Of a stretch of 17,526 nt of DNA, positions 1 to 6,781 are shown piece after piece. The DNA lies in NCBI GenBank assembly GCA_041581135.1, contig JBFGCM010000078.1:1-17526 (forward strand), read 5' to 3'. Within the stretch, counting starts at the first letter, position 1. The number at the start of each line of letters is the position of its first letter. The notes beneath the pieces are model-generated. The model searched no databases, was not told where the DNA came from, and saw only the letters and a list, made by a program, of their open reading frames with translations. Origin of the DNA: JBFGCM01 sp041581135. Lineage in GTDB: Bacteria; Actinomycetota; Acidimicrobiia; Spongiisociales; UBA5794. The position numbers were made by a program, and so were the translations under genes.

Positions 1-347
1 GGAGCCACCACCGAGCGGCGCCGCCACTCCTCCCTCGAGCGCACATTGGAGATGTGCACCTCCACTGCGGGCCGTTCGACGGCCGCAAGCGCATCATGGA
101 GCGCATATGAGTAGTGGGTGAGTGCCCCGGGGTTGATGACCACGGCATCGAAGTCTCGCTGGTGGAGCCGGTCGAGGATGGCGCCTTCGTGGTTCGACTG
201 GAAGGTCTCGACCTTCGTGCCGAACTCGGATGCGGCGTCGGTACACATCGCTTCGACATCCGCCAGTGTCGCCGTGCCGTACACCTCGGGTTGGCGCGTG
301 CCCAAGAGGTTCAGGTTGGGTCCGTTGACCACCAGGAGCGTCTCCAT
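1..347 (-). CDS. aroQ: 3-dehydroquinate dehydratase, type II (partial, C-terminus cut by window edge)
   Basis: Cytosolic dodecameric dehydratase that converts 3-dehydroquinate to 3-dehydroshikimate in the shikimate pathway. About 115 residues are visible of a family that is usually near 145-150, so roughly 30-35 C-terminal residues lie outside the window. The start shows the family hallmark NGPNLNLLGTR (residues 8-18, with the lid arginine R18) and the catalytic tyrosine Y23 in EVYG. Further on are FQSNHEG (49-55), INPGALTH (71-78) and the catalytic histidine H98 in EVHISN. The ATG at 347 lies two bases after the stop of the upstream ligase gene and has no Shine-Dalgarno of its own, so it is probably translationally coupled. 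Identification is firm from the motifs; the pairing with a lipoate-ligase-type gene has no obvious metabolic logic and may be simple co-transcription. Confidence 0.96.
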   Translation of the reverse strand, partial: METLLVVNGPNLNLLGTRQPEVYGTATLADVEAMCTDAASEFGTKVETFQSNHEGAILDRLHQRDFDAVVINPGALTHYSYALHDALAAVERPAVEVHISNVRSREEWRRRSVVA

Positions 348-349
348 GG

Positions 350-1108
350 TCACGCTGCGGCCGGCAGATGGTCGGGGGCCAGGCTTCTGGCCAGCTCCAG
401 TGTGCTGGCGTCGATGGTGCCGTCGGTGAGGTCGGCGAGCCGACCGAGGTGGTGAAGGACGGCGGTGATGACGTCCCCGGTATGAACACCGGGCGCCTGG
501 TCGGTCAGGGCGCCGGCCGTCTCCGGGCGCCAGGGGAGCCCGAGGGCGGCGTACACCGGTTCCAGAATGGCTCGCAGCACCGCCGAGTCGCGCACCACGA
601 CAACACCGCCCACGTGGGCGGCGTGGCGGGTGAGCCGCTGTCCCACCCCCATCACCTTGATCTCTCCGCCGAGGTTGACGCTGTACTCGCCGGGGCAATA
701 CTCCCCGGGCACCTCGCCGACGCGGGCATCGAGGCCGAAGTCGCCGAATGTCGCCACCATCAGGTCGGCAAGCTGGCGGAACCGGTGGTGGATGTCGGCG
801 GGGGGGTGGGCGGTGGGAATCGTCCACGAGAAGGCGAGGGTGTGCTCGTTGAACACTGCGGCCCGTCCGCCCGCCAGCCGCACGATCGGCAGGTACTCGC
901 AAGCGCTGCTGGCGGCAACGGCCTCAGCGAAGCCGGGGCTGACCACGTCCTGCTTGCCGAACGCCACGATCCGGCCCGGAACGTGGAGCCGAAACGTCTC
1001 GCCGACTTCCCCGGCCGAGGCGCGCATGAGAAGGGCGCGGGACACGGCGGTGTCGAGGCCGGGCTGCTCCGGGTAGGCGTTGCGGATGATGGATATGGTC
1101 CGCGACAT
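350..1108 (-). CDS. lipoate/octanoate--protein ligase family protein (BPL/LPL fold)
   Basis: Member of the biotin/lipoate protein ligase fold that attaches lipoyl or octanoyl groups to the E2 and H proteins of 2-oxoacid dehydrogenase and glycine cleavage complexes. The 252-residue protein shows the acyl-pocket stretch VRLAGGRAAVFNEHTLAFSW (76-95) and GEYSVN (140-145). The family lysine is in GGEIKVMGVGQR (K151), followed by AHVGGVVVV (164-172). The ATG at 1108 is chosen because the similarity begins there and a TACGCT -10 element sits 7 bases upstream, which suggests a leaderless message. A longer frame reaches to about 1234 but would run through the divergent promoter region. Whether it is an ATP-dependent lipoate ligase, an octanoyl transferase or an amidotransferase-type member cannot be decided from these motifs. 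Confidence 0.87.
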   Translation of the reverse strand: MSRTISIIRNAYPEQPGLDTAVSRALLMRASAGEVGETFRLHVPGRIVAFGKQDVVSPGFAEAVAASSACEYLPIVRLAGGRAAVFNEHTLAFSWTIPTAHPPADIHHRFRQLADLMVATFGDFGLDARVGEVPGEYCPGEYSVNLGGEIKVMGVGQRLTRHAAHVGGVVVVRDSAVLRAILEPVYAALGLPWRPETAGALTDQAPGVHTGDVITAVLHHLGRLADLTDGTIDASTLELARSLAPDHLPAAA

Positions 1109-1115
1109 TGCCGGG

Positions 1116-1121
1116 AGCGTA
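1116..1121 (-). promoter_or_regulatory. -10 element, leaderless promoter of the lipoate ligase-family gene
   Basis: Read on the minus strand, TACGCT is followed by 7 bases (CCCGGCA) and then the ATG at 1108. This is the TANNNT-to-start spacing of actinobacterial leaderless transcripts. No Shine-Dalgarno is present and no good -35 is seen. The call rests on the same arrangement recurring upstream of four other genes in the window. Confidence 0.55.
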
Positions 1122-1133
1122 GCGGGGGGCGTA

Positions 1134-1139
1134 TATCCT
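1134..1139 (+). promoter_or_regulatory. candidate -10 element of the lipoprotein-ABC exporter operon
   Basis: TATCCT fits TANNNT and would place transcription start near 1146, giving a leader of about 100 bases before the GTG at 1249. No convincing -35 lies 16-18 bases upstream (a TTGCCG at 1108-1113 is 20 bases away). Just downstream, GCCACC (1143-1148) and GGTGGC (1158-1163) form an inverted repeat around a smaller dyad ACCTGAGGT (1152-1160), a possible operator or leader hairpin. The region is shared with the divergent ligase promoter. Confidence 0.3.
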
Positions 1140-1248
1140 GTTGCCACCGCGACCTGAGGTGGCCCAAGAGGCACGGCCGCATCGGGCTCGTATCCCTTAT
1201 GTCGAGAAGCCGCCAGACTGGTCGGTCGGTACACGAGTGGAGTGTGTT

Positions 1249-1959
1249 GTGGCAGAGATGGAACGGCGGCCGGCGACGGGGTGGCGCGTCGCCGCTGCCA
1301 TGCTCGCCGGCGCCGTGACGCTGCTGGCGGCGTGCGGCGAGGAGCGCCCGCTGGCCGATGTGGGTGATCTCTCCGAGCGATTCGTGCACGACGAGACCAC
1401 GACGACCGCAGCGGTGTCCACCACCGTCGATCCCGACGGGCCTGGGGCCGGGTTCGTCCACTCGGCCGACGTCACGTGGTGGAACGACGACCTGGGGGTG
1501 CCGGTGTTCAGCACGGAGTCTGCGCTGCAGGCCGTGATCGAGCGCAACAACGGCACCAATGAGTTCGTGCAGGCGAGCCGCGAGGAGATCGCCTGGGCTC
1601 TGCCCGGGGTGGCGTTTCCGGCGCTCGTGCCCGAATCCGTGGCGTGGGTGACCAGTCAGCTGGTCTTGGACTTGGATTCGGGTCAGCTGGACGGCGAGAC
1701 CTCCGCCGCGTTCGGCCTCTGGACGCTCGAGCCATATGTGTTCACCCGTGGTCAAGGCCAGGCGGCCGTCCTCACCGTCGGCGAGGTCGACCTGGAGCAG
1801 GACAGCACGCTCACCAGCATCCGCGTCGACCAAGGTCTGACGTTGGTGTGGCAGGACCGGCGTTACCGCTACGAGCTCTTCTGCCGCTCCACCCTTCCCG
1901 AGGACCTCTGCTGGGCCATGGCGGAGAACCTGGCGCCGCTCGAAGACCAGCTGCTGTGA
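1249..1959 (+). CDS. predicted lipoprotein of unknown function
   Basis: A 236-residue exported protein with a lipoprotein signal: positively charged start (ERR, RV), hydrophobic stretch AAAMLAGAVTLLAAC, and lipobox LAAC with the acylated cysteine at residue 29. A short Thr/Val-rich linker (TTTTAAVSTTV, about 47-57) leads to a globular part I do not recognise, ending with a charged and aromatic stretch containing two cysteines (FCRSTLPEDLCW). The GTG at 1249 is preferred because GGAG at 1239-1242 lies 6 bases upstream; an ATG at 1258 is too far from it. The gene ends 12 bases before the ABC exporter start, so the two are surely co-transcribed. An accessory role for the exporter on the outer face of the membrane is possible but is inference from position only. 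Confidence 0.8.
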   Translation: MAEMERRPATGWRVAAAMLAGAVTLLAACGEERPLADVGDLSERFVHDETTTTAAVSTTVDPDGPGAGFVHSADVTWWNDDLGVPVFSTESALQAVIERNNGTNEFVQASREEIAWALPGVAFPALVPESVAWVTSQLVLDLDSGQLDGETSAAFGLWTLEPYVFTRGQGQAAVLTVGEVDLEQDSTLTSIRVDQGLTLVWQDRRYRYELFCRSTLPEDLCWAMAENLAPLEDQLL

Positions 1960-1971
1960 GGAGGTACTGAC

Positions 1972-3861
1972 ATGCACGGCGGTTGGTGGTCGTATCTGCG
2001 CTACGACGAGGAGCAAGGGCAGCCCACAGTCGACCGGACGCTCCTGCGTCGGGTGCTGGGCTATGGCCGACCGTATGTGAAGCCGCTCGTGGTGGTGCTC
2101 GCCACCATCATCGTCATATCACTGGTCTCGCTGGCCCCGCCTCTCATCATGCGCCAGTTGCTCGACGTGGCCATACCGGAAGGCATCGCAACCGGCAGCC
2201 TGCGGGGAGTCACCATCCTCGGCCTGCTGATGGTGGCGGTCCCGGTGGTCAACGGAGTCGTCGGCATCGTGCAGCGCTGGGCGTCGGCCGCCGTGGGCGA
2301 AGGCATCATCTACGACCTGCGCCGCCAGCTCTTCAGTCACCTGCACCGCATGTCGCTTGGCTTCTTCACCGCCAGCCGGACAGGCGAGCTGATGTCGCGT
2401 CTGAACGACGACGTCGTCGGTGCCCAGAACGCCGTCACGGGCACCTTCGTCACGCTCGCCTCCAACATGGTCACCGTGGCGCTCACTCTGGGTGTCATGC
2501 TCGACCTCGAGTGGCGCCTCACCCTCTTGGCGGTCGCGATTCTGCCGTTCTTCATCGTGGCCACCCGCCGGGTGGGCAAGTTGTTGCGGGTGGTGCGCCG
2601 CGAGCAGATGGAGCACAACGCCGCCATGAACGCCCACATCGCCGAGGCTTTGAGCGTGTCGGGTGCACTGTTGGCCAAGCTGTTCGGGCGCCTCGAGTCG
2701 GAGGAAGACCGGTTCGAGGGTGAGGCGGCCGCGGTGCGAGACCTCGGCGTCCGGCAAGCCCTCATCGGCCGCTGGTTCTTCATGGCGCTGGGCGTGATGA
2801 GCGCACTCGGCACGGCACTCGTCTTCTGGTTCGGAGCCGTGCTCGTCATCCAAGGCGACCTCACCATCGGCACCATCGTCGCTCTCAGCGCGTACCTGGT
2901 GAACCTGTACGGGCCTTTGTCGGCGCTGTCGAACGCCCGCGTCGACTTCGCCACGTCGCTCGTGTCGTTCGAGCGAGTGTTCGAGGTGCTCGACCTCCCG
3001 CACGACATCATCGAGGCTCCGGATGCCGTCGAGCTCTCGAACATCCAGGGAGCGGTCGAGTTCGACGGCGTGTGGTTCTCCTACGAGGAGTCGGGGTCCG
3101 AGGGGCTCGAGGTGGTGAAGCGGTACAGCTCCCGCGAGGTCATCACCGACGCCGTGCAAACCCGGCGCTCGGACGAATGGGCACTGCGCGACGTGTCGTT
3201 CCGGGCCGACCCCGGCGAGCTGGTGGCGCTCGTCGGCCCCTCCGGGGCGGGCAAGACCACCACCACGTACCTGGTGCCCCGGCTCTACGACGTCACCGAG
3301 GGCCGAGTGCTGCTGGACGGTCATGACGTGCGGGACCTGAGCCTCGACACCCTCGCCGGTGCCATCGGCGTCGTCACCCAGGAGTCCTATCTCTTCCACA
3401 ACACCATCGAGGCCAACCTGCGGTATGCGAAGCCAGATGCGACGATGGCCGAGCTCGAAGCCGCAGCCGGTGCCGCCAACATCCTCGAGTTCATCAACGC
3501 ACTGCCGGACCGGTTCCACACGGTGGTCGGGGAGCGCGGCTACCGGTTGTCCGGAGGCGAGAAACAGCGCGTCGCCATCGCTCGAGTGATTCTGAAGAAC
3601 CCCCGAGTGTTGATCCTGGACGAGGCGACCTCGCATCTCGATGCCCAGTCCGAGGCGCTCATCCAGGACGCGCTGGAGCGGGTCATGAAGGACCGGACCT
3701 CGCTCGTCATCGCTCATCGCCTCTCGACCATCCTCGCCGCCGACCGCATCGTGGTGCTGGACCGTGGCCACGTGGTCGAAACCGGCACCCACGCCGAGCT
3801 GTTGGATCGCGAAGGTCTCTACGCCAACCTCTACCGAACCCAGTTCCGCCACGCCGGCTGA
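1972..3861 (+). CDS. ABC exporter half-transporter (fused membrane and ATPase domains)
   Basis: A 629-residue type IV (MsbA-like) ABC exporter half that should dimerise in the inner membrane; its substrate is unknown. Membrane helices span about residues 36-330. The nucleotide-binding domain has A-loop Y371, Walker A GPSGAGKT (422-429, K428), Q-loop Q470, signature LSGGE (526-530), Walker B VLILDE (546-551, catalytic E551), D-loop SHLD (554-557) and H-loop H582, so it looks catalytically intact. It is odd in having about 30 residues between the A-loop tyrosine and the strand WALRDVSF (403-410), where most exporters have under ten; I recall similar insertions in an actinobacterial subfamily. 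The start is fixed by AGGAGG (1959-1964) 7 bases before ATG. The preceding lipoprotein gene is in the same operon. Homodimer or heterodimer function cannot be told, though no second half is adjacent. Confidence 0.95.
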   Translation: MHGGWWSYLRYDEEQGQPTVDRTLLRRVLGYGRPYVKPLVVVLATIIVISLVSLAPPLIMRQLLDVAIPEGIATGSLRGVTILGLLMVAVPVVNGVVGIVQRWASAAVGEGIIYDLRRQLFSHLHRMSLGFFTASRTGELMSRLNDDVVGAQNAVTGTFVTLASNMVTVALTLGVMLDLEWRLTLLAVAILPFFIVATRRVGKLLRVVRREQMEHNAAMNAHIAEALSVSGALLAKLFGRLESEEDRFEGEAAAVRDLGVRQALIGRWFFMALGVMSALGTALVFWFGAVLVIQGDLTIGTIVALSAYLVNLYGPLSALSNARVDFATSLVSFERVFEVLDLPHDIIEAPDAVELSNIQGAVEFDGVWFSYEESGSEGLEVVKRYSSREVITDAVQTRRSDEWALRDVSFRADPGELVALVGPSGAGKTTTTYLVPRLYDVTEGRVLLDGHDVRDLSLDTLAGAIGVVTQESYLFHNTIEANLRYAKPDATMAELEAAAGAANILEFINALPDRFHTVVGERGYRLSGGEKQRVAIARVILKNPRVLILDEATSHLDAQSEALIQDALERVMKDRTSLVIAHRLSTILAADRIVVLDRGHVVETGTHAELLDREGLYANLYRTQFRHAG

Positions 3862-3976
3862 GCCAATTCGGGCTTCGCAGCGAGTCCCGCCTCCCCCGGC
3901 GAGCCCTTACGCTCTCCTCACACTCGTCGAACATCCGCCGCCGAAGCTGTGGGAAGCACACCAAAGGAGTTTCCCG

Positions 3977-4753
3977 ATGTCCACGTCCCTCGAGAGCAGC
4001 GCCAAGCTCGGACTGGCACTGTTCCTCGTCACCGCCGTCGTTATGAGCGGCCTGGCATTCGCCCAATCCGGGGGAGACGACCCCCTGGCCGGCCAGCCGA
4101 CGACGGGCACCCCGCACGAGATCGATCGCGCTGGGGTGCGGGGGACCATCGTGGACGCTCTGGCCGACATCCTTGGCTTGGACCGGGCGGAGCTCGCCGC
4201 GGCGCTCACCTCTGCGGGGACCGTCGCCGCAGCCGCGGAAGCGAGCGGAGTGGCGGCGGCCGACGTGGCGGCAGCGCTGGAGGCTGTGGCTTTCGACCAC
4301 ATCGAGCGCGCCGATGCGGCGGGATTCATCGACGCCACCGAGAAGACCTACCAGAGGGTCTCCGACAGGATCGCCGAGTTCCTGGTGACCGACGTGACCG
4401 ACCTGCTGGTGGGCCGCAGGACGCTGGCACGCGAGCGGTTCGCCGCGCTGCTGGGGATGACCGTGGATGATGTGCGACTCGCCCTCGACTCGGGGGAGAC
4501 GCTTGGTGGCCTCATCGAGGCAACCGGTCGTGATGTCGACGGTTTCGTCGCCGAACTCGTGGCGCCCCTCCAGGAGCGGGCGGACCAGGCCGTGGCGGAC
4601 GGTCTCCTCGACCCCGAGACGGCGGCGGACCATATGGACGCCGTGGTCGACCGGATCATCGACCGGATCGCCGGCAGCGGGCCCATCGACCGGCCCGGTG
4701 ACTCGGTTTCGGATGTGCGGCGCAGCGACCTCGTTTTCGACGCCGCCAACTGA
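3977..4753 (+). CDS. secreted alpha-helical protein with two tandem ~75-residue repeats
   Basis: A 258-residue exported protein of unknown function. The N-terminus is a classical signal peptide (hydrophobic LGLALFLVTAVVMSGLAFA) with a likely signal peptidase I site AFA|Q after residue 29. The mature part contains two copies of one module, roughly 62-136 and 155-231. Each begins with an LGL or LGM turn, then a helix ending in AL, SxGT or SGET, an Ala/Gly-rich helix, an ER-D-A---G-ID/LD segment (110-119 and 200-212) and a final V-DRI helix (128-132 and 224-231). The modules are almost purely helical and charged, with no cysteines and no catalytic motif. AAGGAG (3964-3969) 7 bases before ATG supports the start. 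It follows the ABC gene by 115 bases and may have its own promoter. Similar helix-repeat exported proteins occur widely in Gram-positive bacteria without assigned roles. Confidence 0.85.
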   Translation: MSTSLESSAKLGLALFLVTAVVMSGLAFAQSGGDDPLAGQPTTGTPHEIDRAGVRGTIVDALADILGLDRAELAAALTSAGTVAAAAEASGVAAADVAAALEAVAFDHIERADAAGFIDATEKTYQRVSDRIAEFLVTDVTDLLVGRRTLARERFAALLGMTVDDVRLALDSGETLGGLIEATGRDVDGFVAELVAPLQERADQAVADGLLDPETAADHMDAVVDRIIDRIAGSGPIDRPGDSVSDVRRSDLVFDAAN

Positions 4754-4801
4754 GCGCGGCCGGTCCGCCCGCCGCTCGCCTCCGTCCGCCGGGGGCGGCG
4801 G

Positions 4802-4807
4802 TACATT
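4802..4807 (+). promoter_or_regulatory. -10 element, leaderless promoter of the lipoprotein/Nudix pair
   Basis: TACATT lies exactly 7 bases (ACGGCGG) before the ATG at 4815, matching the leaderless geometry seen elsewhere in the window. The GGCGG run touches the start codon and is too close to act as a Shine-Dalgarno. Upstream sequence 4754-4800 is very GC-rich with no recognisable -35. Confidence 0.55.
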
Positions 4808-4814
4808 ACGGCGG

Positions 4815-5318
4815 ATGAGGTTCCGCACAGGCGTCATGATGTTGCTGCTCGTCGCCGCCGCCTGTGGTGGCGACGCCGATGACTCGGCTGCGGGGGCGAC
4901 CACTGCGGCGCCTCCGACTTCTGCCGCAGTGCCGACCACCACGATGGCTCTGGATGCCACCTCGGCTCCGGCGGCGACGACGGCTCCGGCGGCCACCTCC
5001 GCGCCCACCGACGGGTGTGCAGACGTCATCGATGCGGCGGCCCGGCCCGGAGATGACGGCACGATGAGCTTCGACGTCACCGTGCGCTCTGCCGACACCG
5101 GCGACGCGAAGTACGCCGATGCGTGGCAGGTGGAAACCCTCGAGGGCGACGTGCTCGGCGTACGGGAACTGCTCCACCCGCATGTCAACGAGCAGCCGTT
5201 CACTCGTAGCCTCGGTCCCATCGAGATCCCGGCCGGTGTCACCGAGGTGCGGATCGTGGCCCGCGACTCCGTACTCGGGTTCTGCGGCGAGGCCTTCGTC
5301 CTCGAATTGCCATCATGA
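4815..5318 (+). CDS. lipoprotein with Thr/Ala-rich linker and a small unassigned extracytoplasmic domain
   Basis: A 167-residue lipoprotein. The signal peptide MRFRTGVMMLLLVAAAC gives lipobox VAAAC with the lipidated cysteine at residue 17. A low-complexity Ala/Thr/Pro linker follows to about residue 65. The folded part (about 66-165) has two cysteines (in DGCADV and LGFCGEA) that could form a disulphide, and a well-structured stretch with YADAWQVETLEGDVLGVREL, HPHVNEQPFTRSL and IPAGVTEVRIVARDS. This has the look of a small beta-sandwich; I have the impression of similar sequences in periplasmic proteins of other bacteria but cannot name a family. Its TGA overlaps the ATG of the Nudix gene (ATGA at 5315-5318), so the two are translationally coupled. 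Confidence 0.84.
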   Translation: MRFRTGVMMLLLVAAACGGDADDSAAGATTAAPPTSAAVPTTTMALDATSAPAATTAPAATSAPTDGCADVIDAAARPGDDGTMSFDVTVRSADTGDAKYADAWQVETLEGDVLGVRELLHPHVNEQPFTRSLGPIEIPAGVTEVRIVARDSVLGFCGEAFVLELPS

Positions 5319-5851
5319 CGTATCCGGTGTGGTCGGGGAGCGAGTGGCTCGAGTTCGCGCTTCCCACGATGGATGGGGAGGTGCTGTCCATTCCCGTGGC
5401 CGCCGCGGTCGTCTATCGCGACGAGGCCCGCACGGCCATTCTGCTGCAACGCCGGGATCGGCCCGGGGAGGTGGTGCGTGGGCGGGTCGAGCTCCCGGGC
5501 GGCAGGTGGCGGGCGGGGGAAACACCGGCCGACGTGGTGCGGCGCGAGGTGCTGGAGGAGACCGGCGTTCGCGTCCGCCTGCTCGACCCAACGGCGGCGA
5601 CGATCACCGAAGGCCGCTGGTCGTATGTCGCCATTGAACCCCTGTTGGCCGTGGTCGCCACTGCAGACGCCCTGCCCACCCTGCATGTGATCTTCGAGGC
5701 CATCGGTGAGGGAGCACCCCGAGACGTGGAGGGGGAGACATCCGACGTGCGGTACTGGTCGACCGATGAGATACGGCAGAGTCTCGAGTCTGATCCGGAG
5801 ACGTTCATCGGCCCTACTCGGGCGACGCTGGTCCACCTGCTGGGTGGCTGA
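5315..5851 (+). CDS. Nudix hydrolase
   Basis: A 178-residue cytosolic member of the Nudix superfamily, which hydrolyses nucleoside diphosphates linked to another moiety. The Nudix box G-x5-E-x7-REVLEETGV is complete at residues 63-85, with metal-binding glutamates E78, E81 and E82. The flanking strands are typical: SIPVAAAVVYRD before the box, VELPGGRW leading in, and a C-terminal DVRYWSTDEI strand and helix. The substrate cannot be predicted; no extra family-specific motif was recognised. The ATG at 5315 overlaps the stop of the upstream lipoprotein gene, so translation is coupled. The gene converges with the dehalogenase gene, leaving 27 bases between the two stops and no recognisable terminator. 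Confidence 0.94.
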   Translation: MTYPVWSGSEWLEFALPTMDGEVLSIPVAAAVVYRDEARTAILLQRRDRPGEVVRGRVELPGGRWRAGETPADVVRREVLEETGVRVRLLDPTAATITEGRWSYVAIEPLLAVVATADALPTLHVIFEAIGEGAPRDVEGETSDVRYWSTDEIRQSLESDPETFIGPTRATLVHLLGG

Positions 5852-5878
5852 CGCAAGGAGCCGTGATCTGCGCGGTCG

Positions 5879-6781
5879 TCAACTGTCTCCGTCGGTGCGT
5901 TGCAGGAAGTCGACCACTCGGGCCGCCACCTCTTCGCCCTGATCCTCCTGCAGGAAGTGTCCCGCACCTTCGACCAGCTCCACCGGCCCGGCGCCGGGGA
6001 TCCGGGCCGCGAACCGCTCACCCACCCTCGGCGAGAAGACTGGATCCTCCGTGGAGAAGAGCACGAGGGTCGGGTTCGTCCACTCCGAGAGCCGTTCCCG
6101 CACGCGCCGCATCTCCGCAGCACCTTCGTCGGTGTCAGCCAGCGGCACGATCAGGGGGAAACGGTGGGCGCCGACCTTGTGGTGCACGTCGGGGAACGGC
6201 GCCTCGTACGCCTCGAGCACCTGCGCCGGCCACTCCTGTACGGCGGCCCGGCTCATCACCAATCCGATCGGGAGATCCGGGGTGCGCTCGACGAACGCCC
6301 GCCACGCCTGAAAGCCGGGCGACGGGGCACCCTTGCCTCCGAAGAGTCCGGTGTTCATGATGACGAGACGATCGAACCACTCGGGATGGTCCACGGCCAG
6401 CCGCAGCCCGATCGGCCCGCCCCAGTCCTGAACCACTGCGGTGGCGTGTCTCAGTCCCAGCCCTCCCAAGAGCGACTCCATTGCAGCGACATGCGCGTCG
6501 TACGTGTAGAAATCGGGGTTGGTGGGCTTGTCGGACCTGCCGAAGCCGGGGTAGTCCGGGGCGATCGCCCGATACCCGGCGCCGGTCAGCGCCGGGATGA
6601 TCTTCCGATAGAGGTACGACCATGTCGGCTCGCCGTGGAAGAGCACCACAGGGCGTCCGGCCGGGCCTTCGTCGAGGTAGTGCAGCCGGAGGTCGCCGGT
6701 CGTGTGCCAGCGCGGTTCGAAGTCGTATCCGTCGAGTCCGACGAAGCGAGATGCGGGTGTGCGCAGTACCGAGTCAGTCAA
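5879..6781 (-). CDS. haloalkane dehalogenase, DhlA-like (HLD-I) alpha/beta hydrolase
   Basis: A 300-residue alpha/beta hydrolase predicted to cleave the carbon-halogen bond of haloalkanes to alcohol plus halide. The complete HLD-I pentad can be placed by comparison with DhlA as I recall it: nucleophile D119 and first halide-binding W120 in VVQDWGGP, second halide-binding W160 in the cap (GFQAWRAF), acid D246 in FSTEDPVF, and base H275 in GAGHFLQED. Other signatures are HGEPTWSYLYRK (49-60), GFGRSDKP (79-86) and cap stretch YEAPFPD (192-198). The only start that gives the normal N-terminus (LRTPASRF) is TTG at 6781, which overlaps the end of the universal-stress gene by 8 bases. That makes it a translationally coupled second gene. 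Many environmental HLD-I members have untested substrates, so natural dehalogenation is likely but not proved. Confidence 0.88.
   Translation of the reverse strand: MTDSVLRTPASRFVGLDGYDFEPRWHTTGDLRLHYLDEGPAGRPVVLFHGEPTWSYLYRKIIPALTGAGYRAIAPDYPGFGRSDKPTNPDFYTYDAHVAAMESLLGGLGLRHATAVVQDWGGPIGLRLAVDHPEWFDRLVIMNTGLFGGKGAPSPGFQAWRAFVERTPDLPIGLVMSRAAVQEWPAQVLEAYEAPFPDVHHKVGAHRFPLIVPLADTDEGAAEMRRVRERLSEWTNPTLVLFSTEDPVFSPRVGERFAARIPGAGPVELVEGAGHFLQEDQGEEVAARVVDFLQRTDGDS

Noticed and set aside
1141..1248. In-frame N-terminal extension of the first lipoprotein starting at TTG 1141
   Set aside because: It would put about 36 polar residues before the signal peptide and lies directly on the candidate -10; the GTG at 1249 has a good Shine-Dalgarno.
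2119..3852. Long open frame (577 codons) on the minus strand opposite the ABC exporter
   Set aside because: It is a GC-rich antisense shadow: His/Gln/Arg-rich low-complexity translation without motifs, while the plus strand encodes a complete exporter with all ATPase motifs.
3870..3906. Imperfect inverted repeat GGGCTTCGC / GCGAGCCC after the ABC exporter as a terminator
   Set aside because: It has a bulge, a loop of about 20 bases and no T-run, so it is not strong enough to call.
3707..5836. Minus-strand open frame of 709 codons across the secreted protein, lipoprotein and Nudix genes
   Set aside because: It spans three supported plus-strand genes with signal peptides, lipobox and Nudix box. 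The translation is Arg/Gly/Ser-rich and shows no domain.
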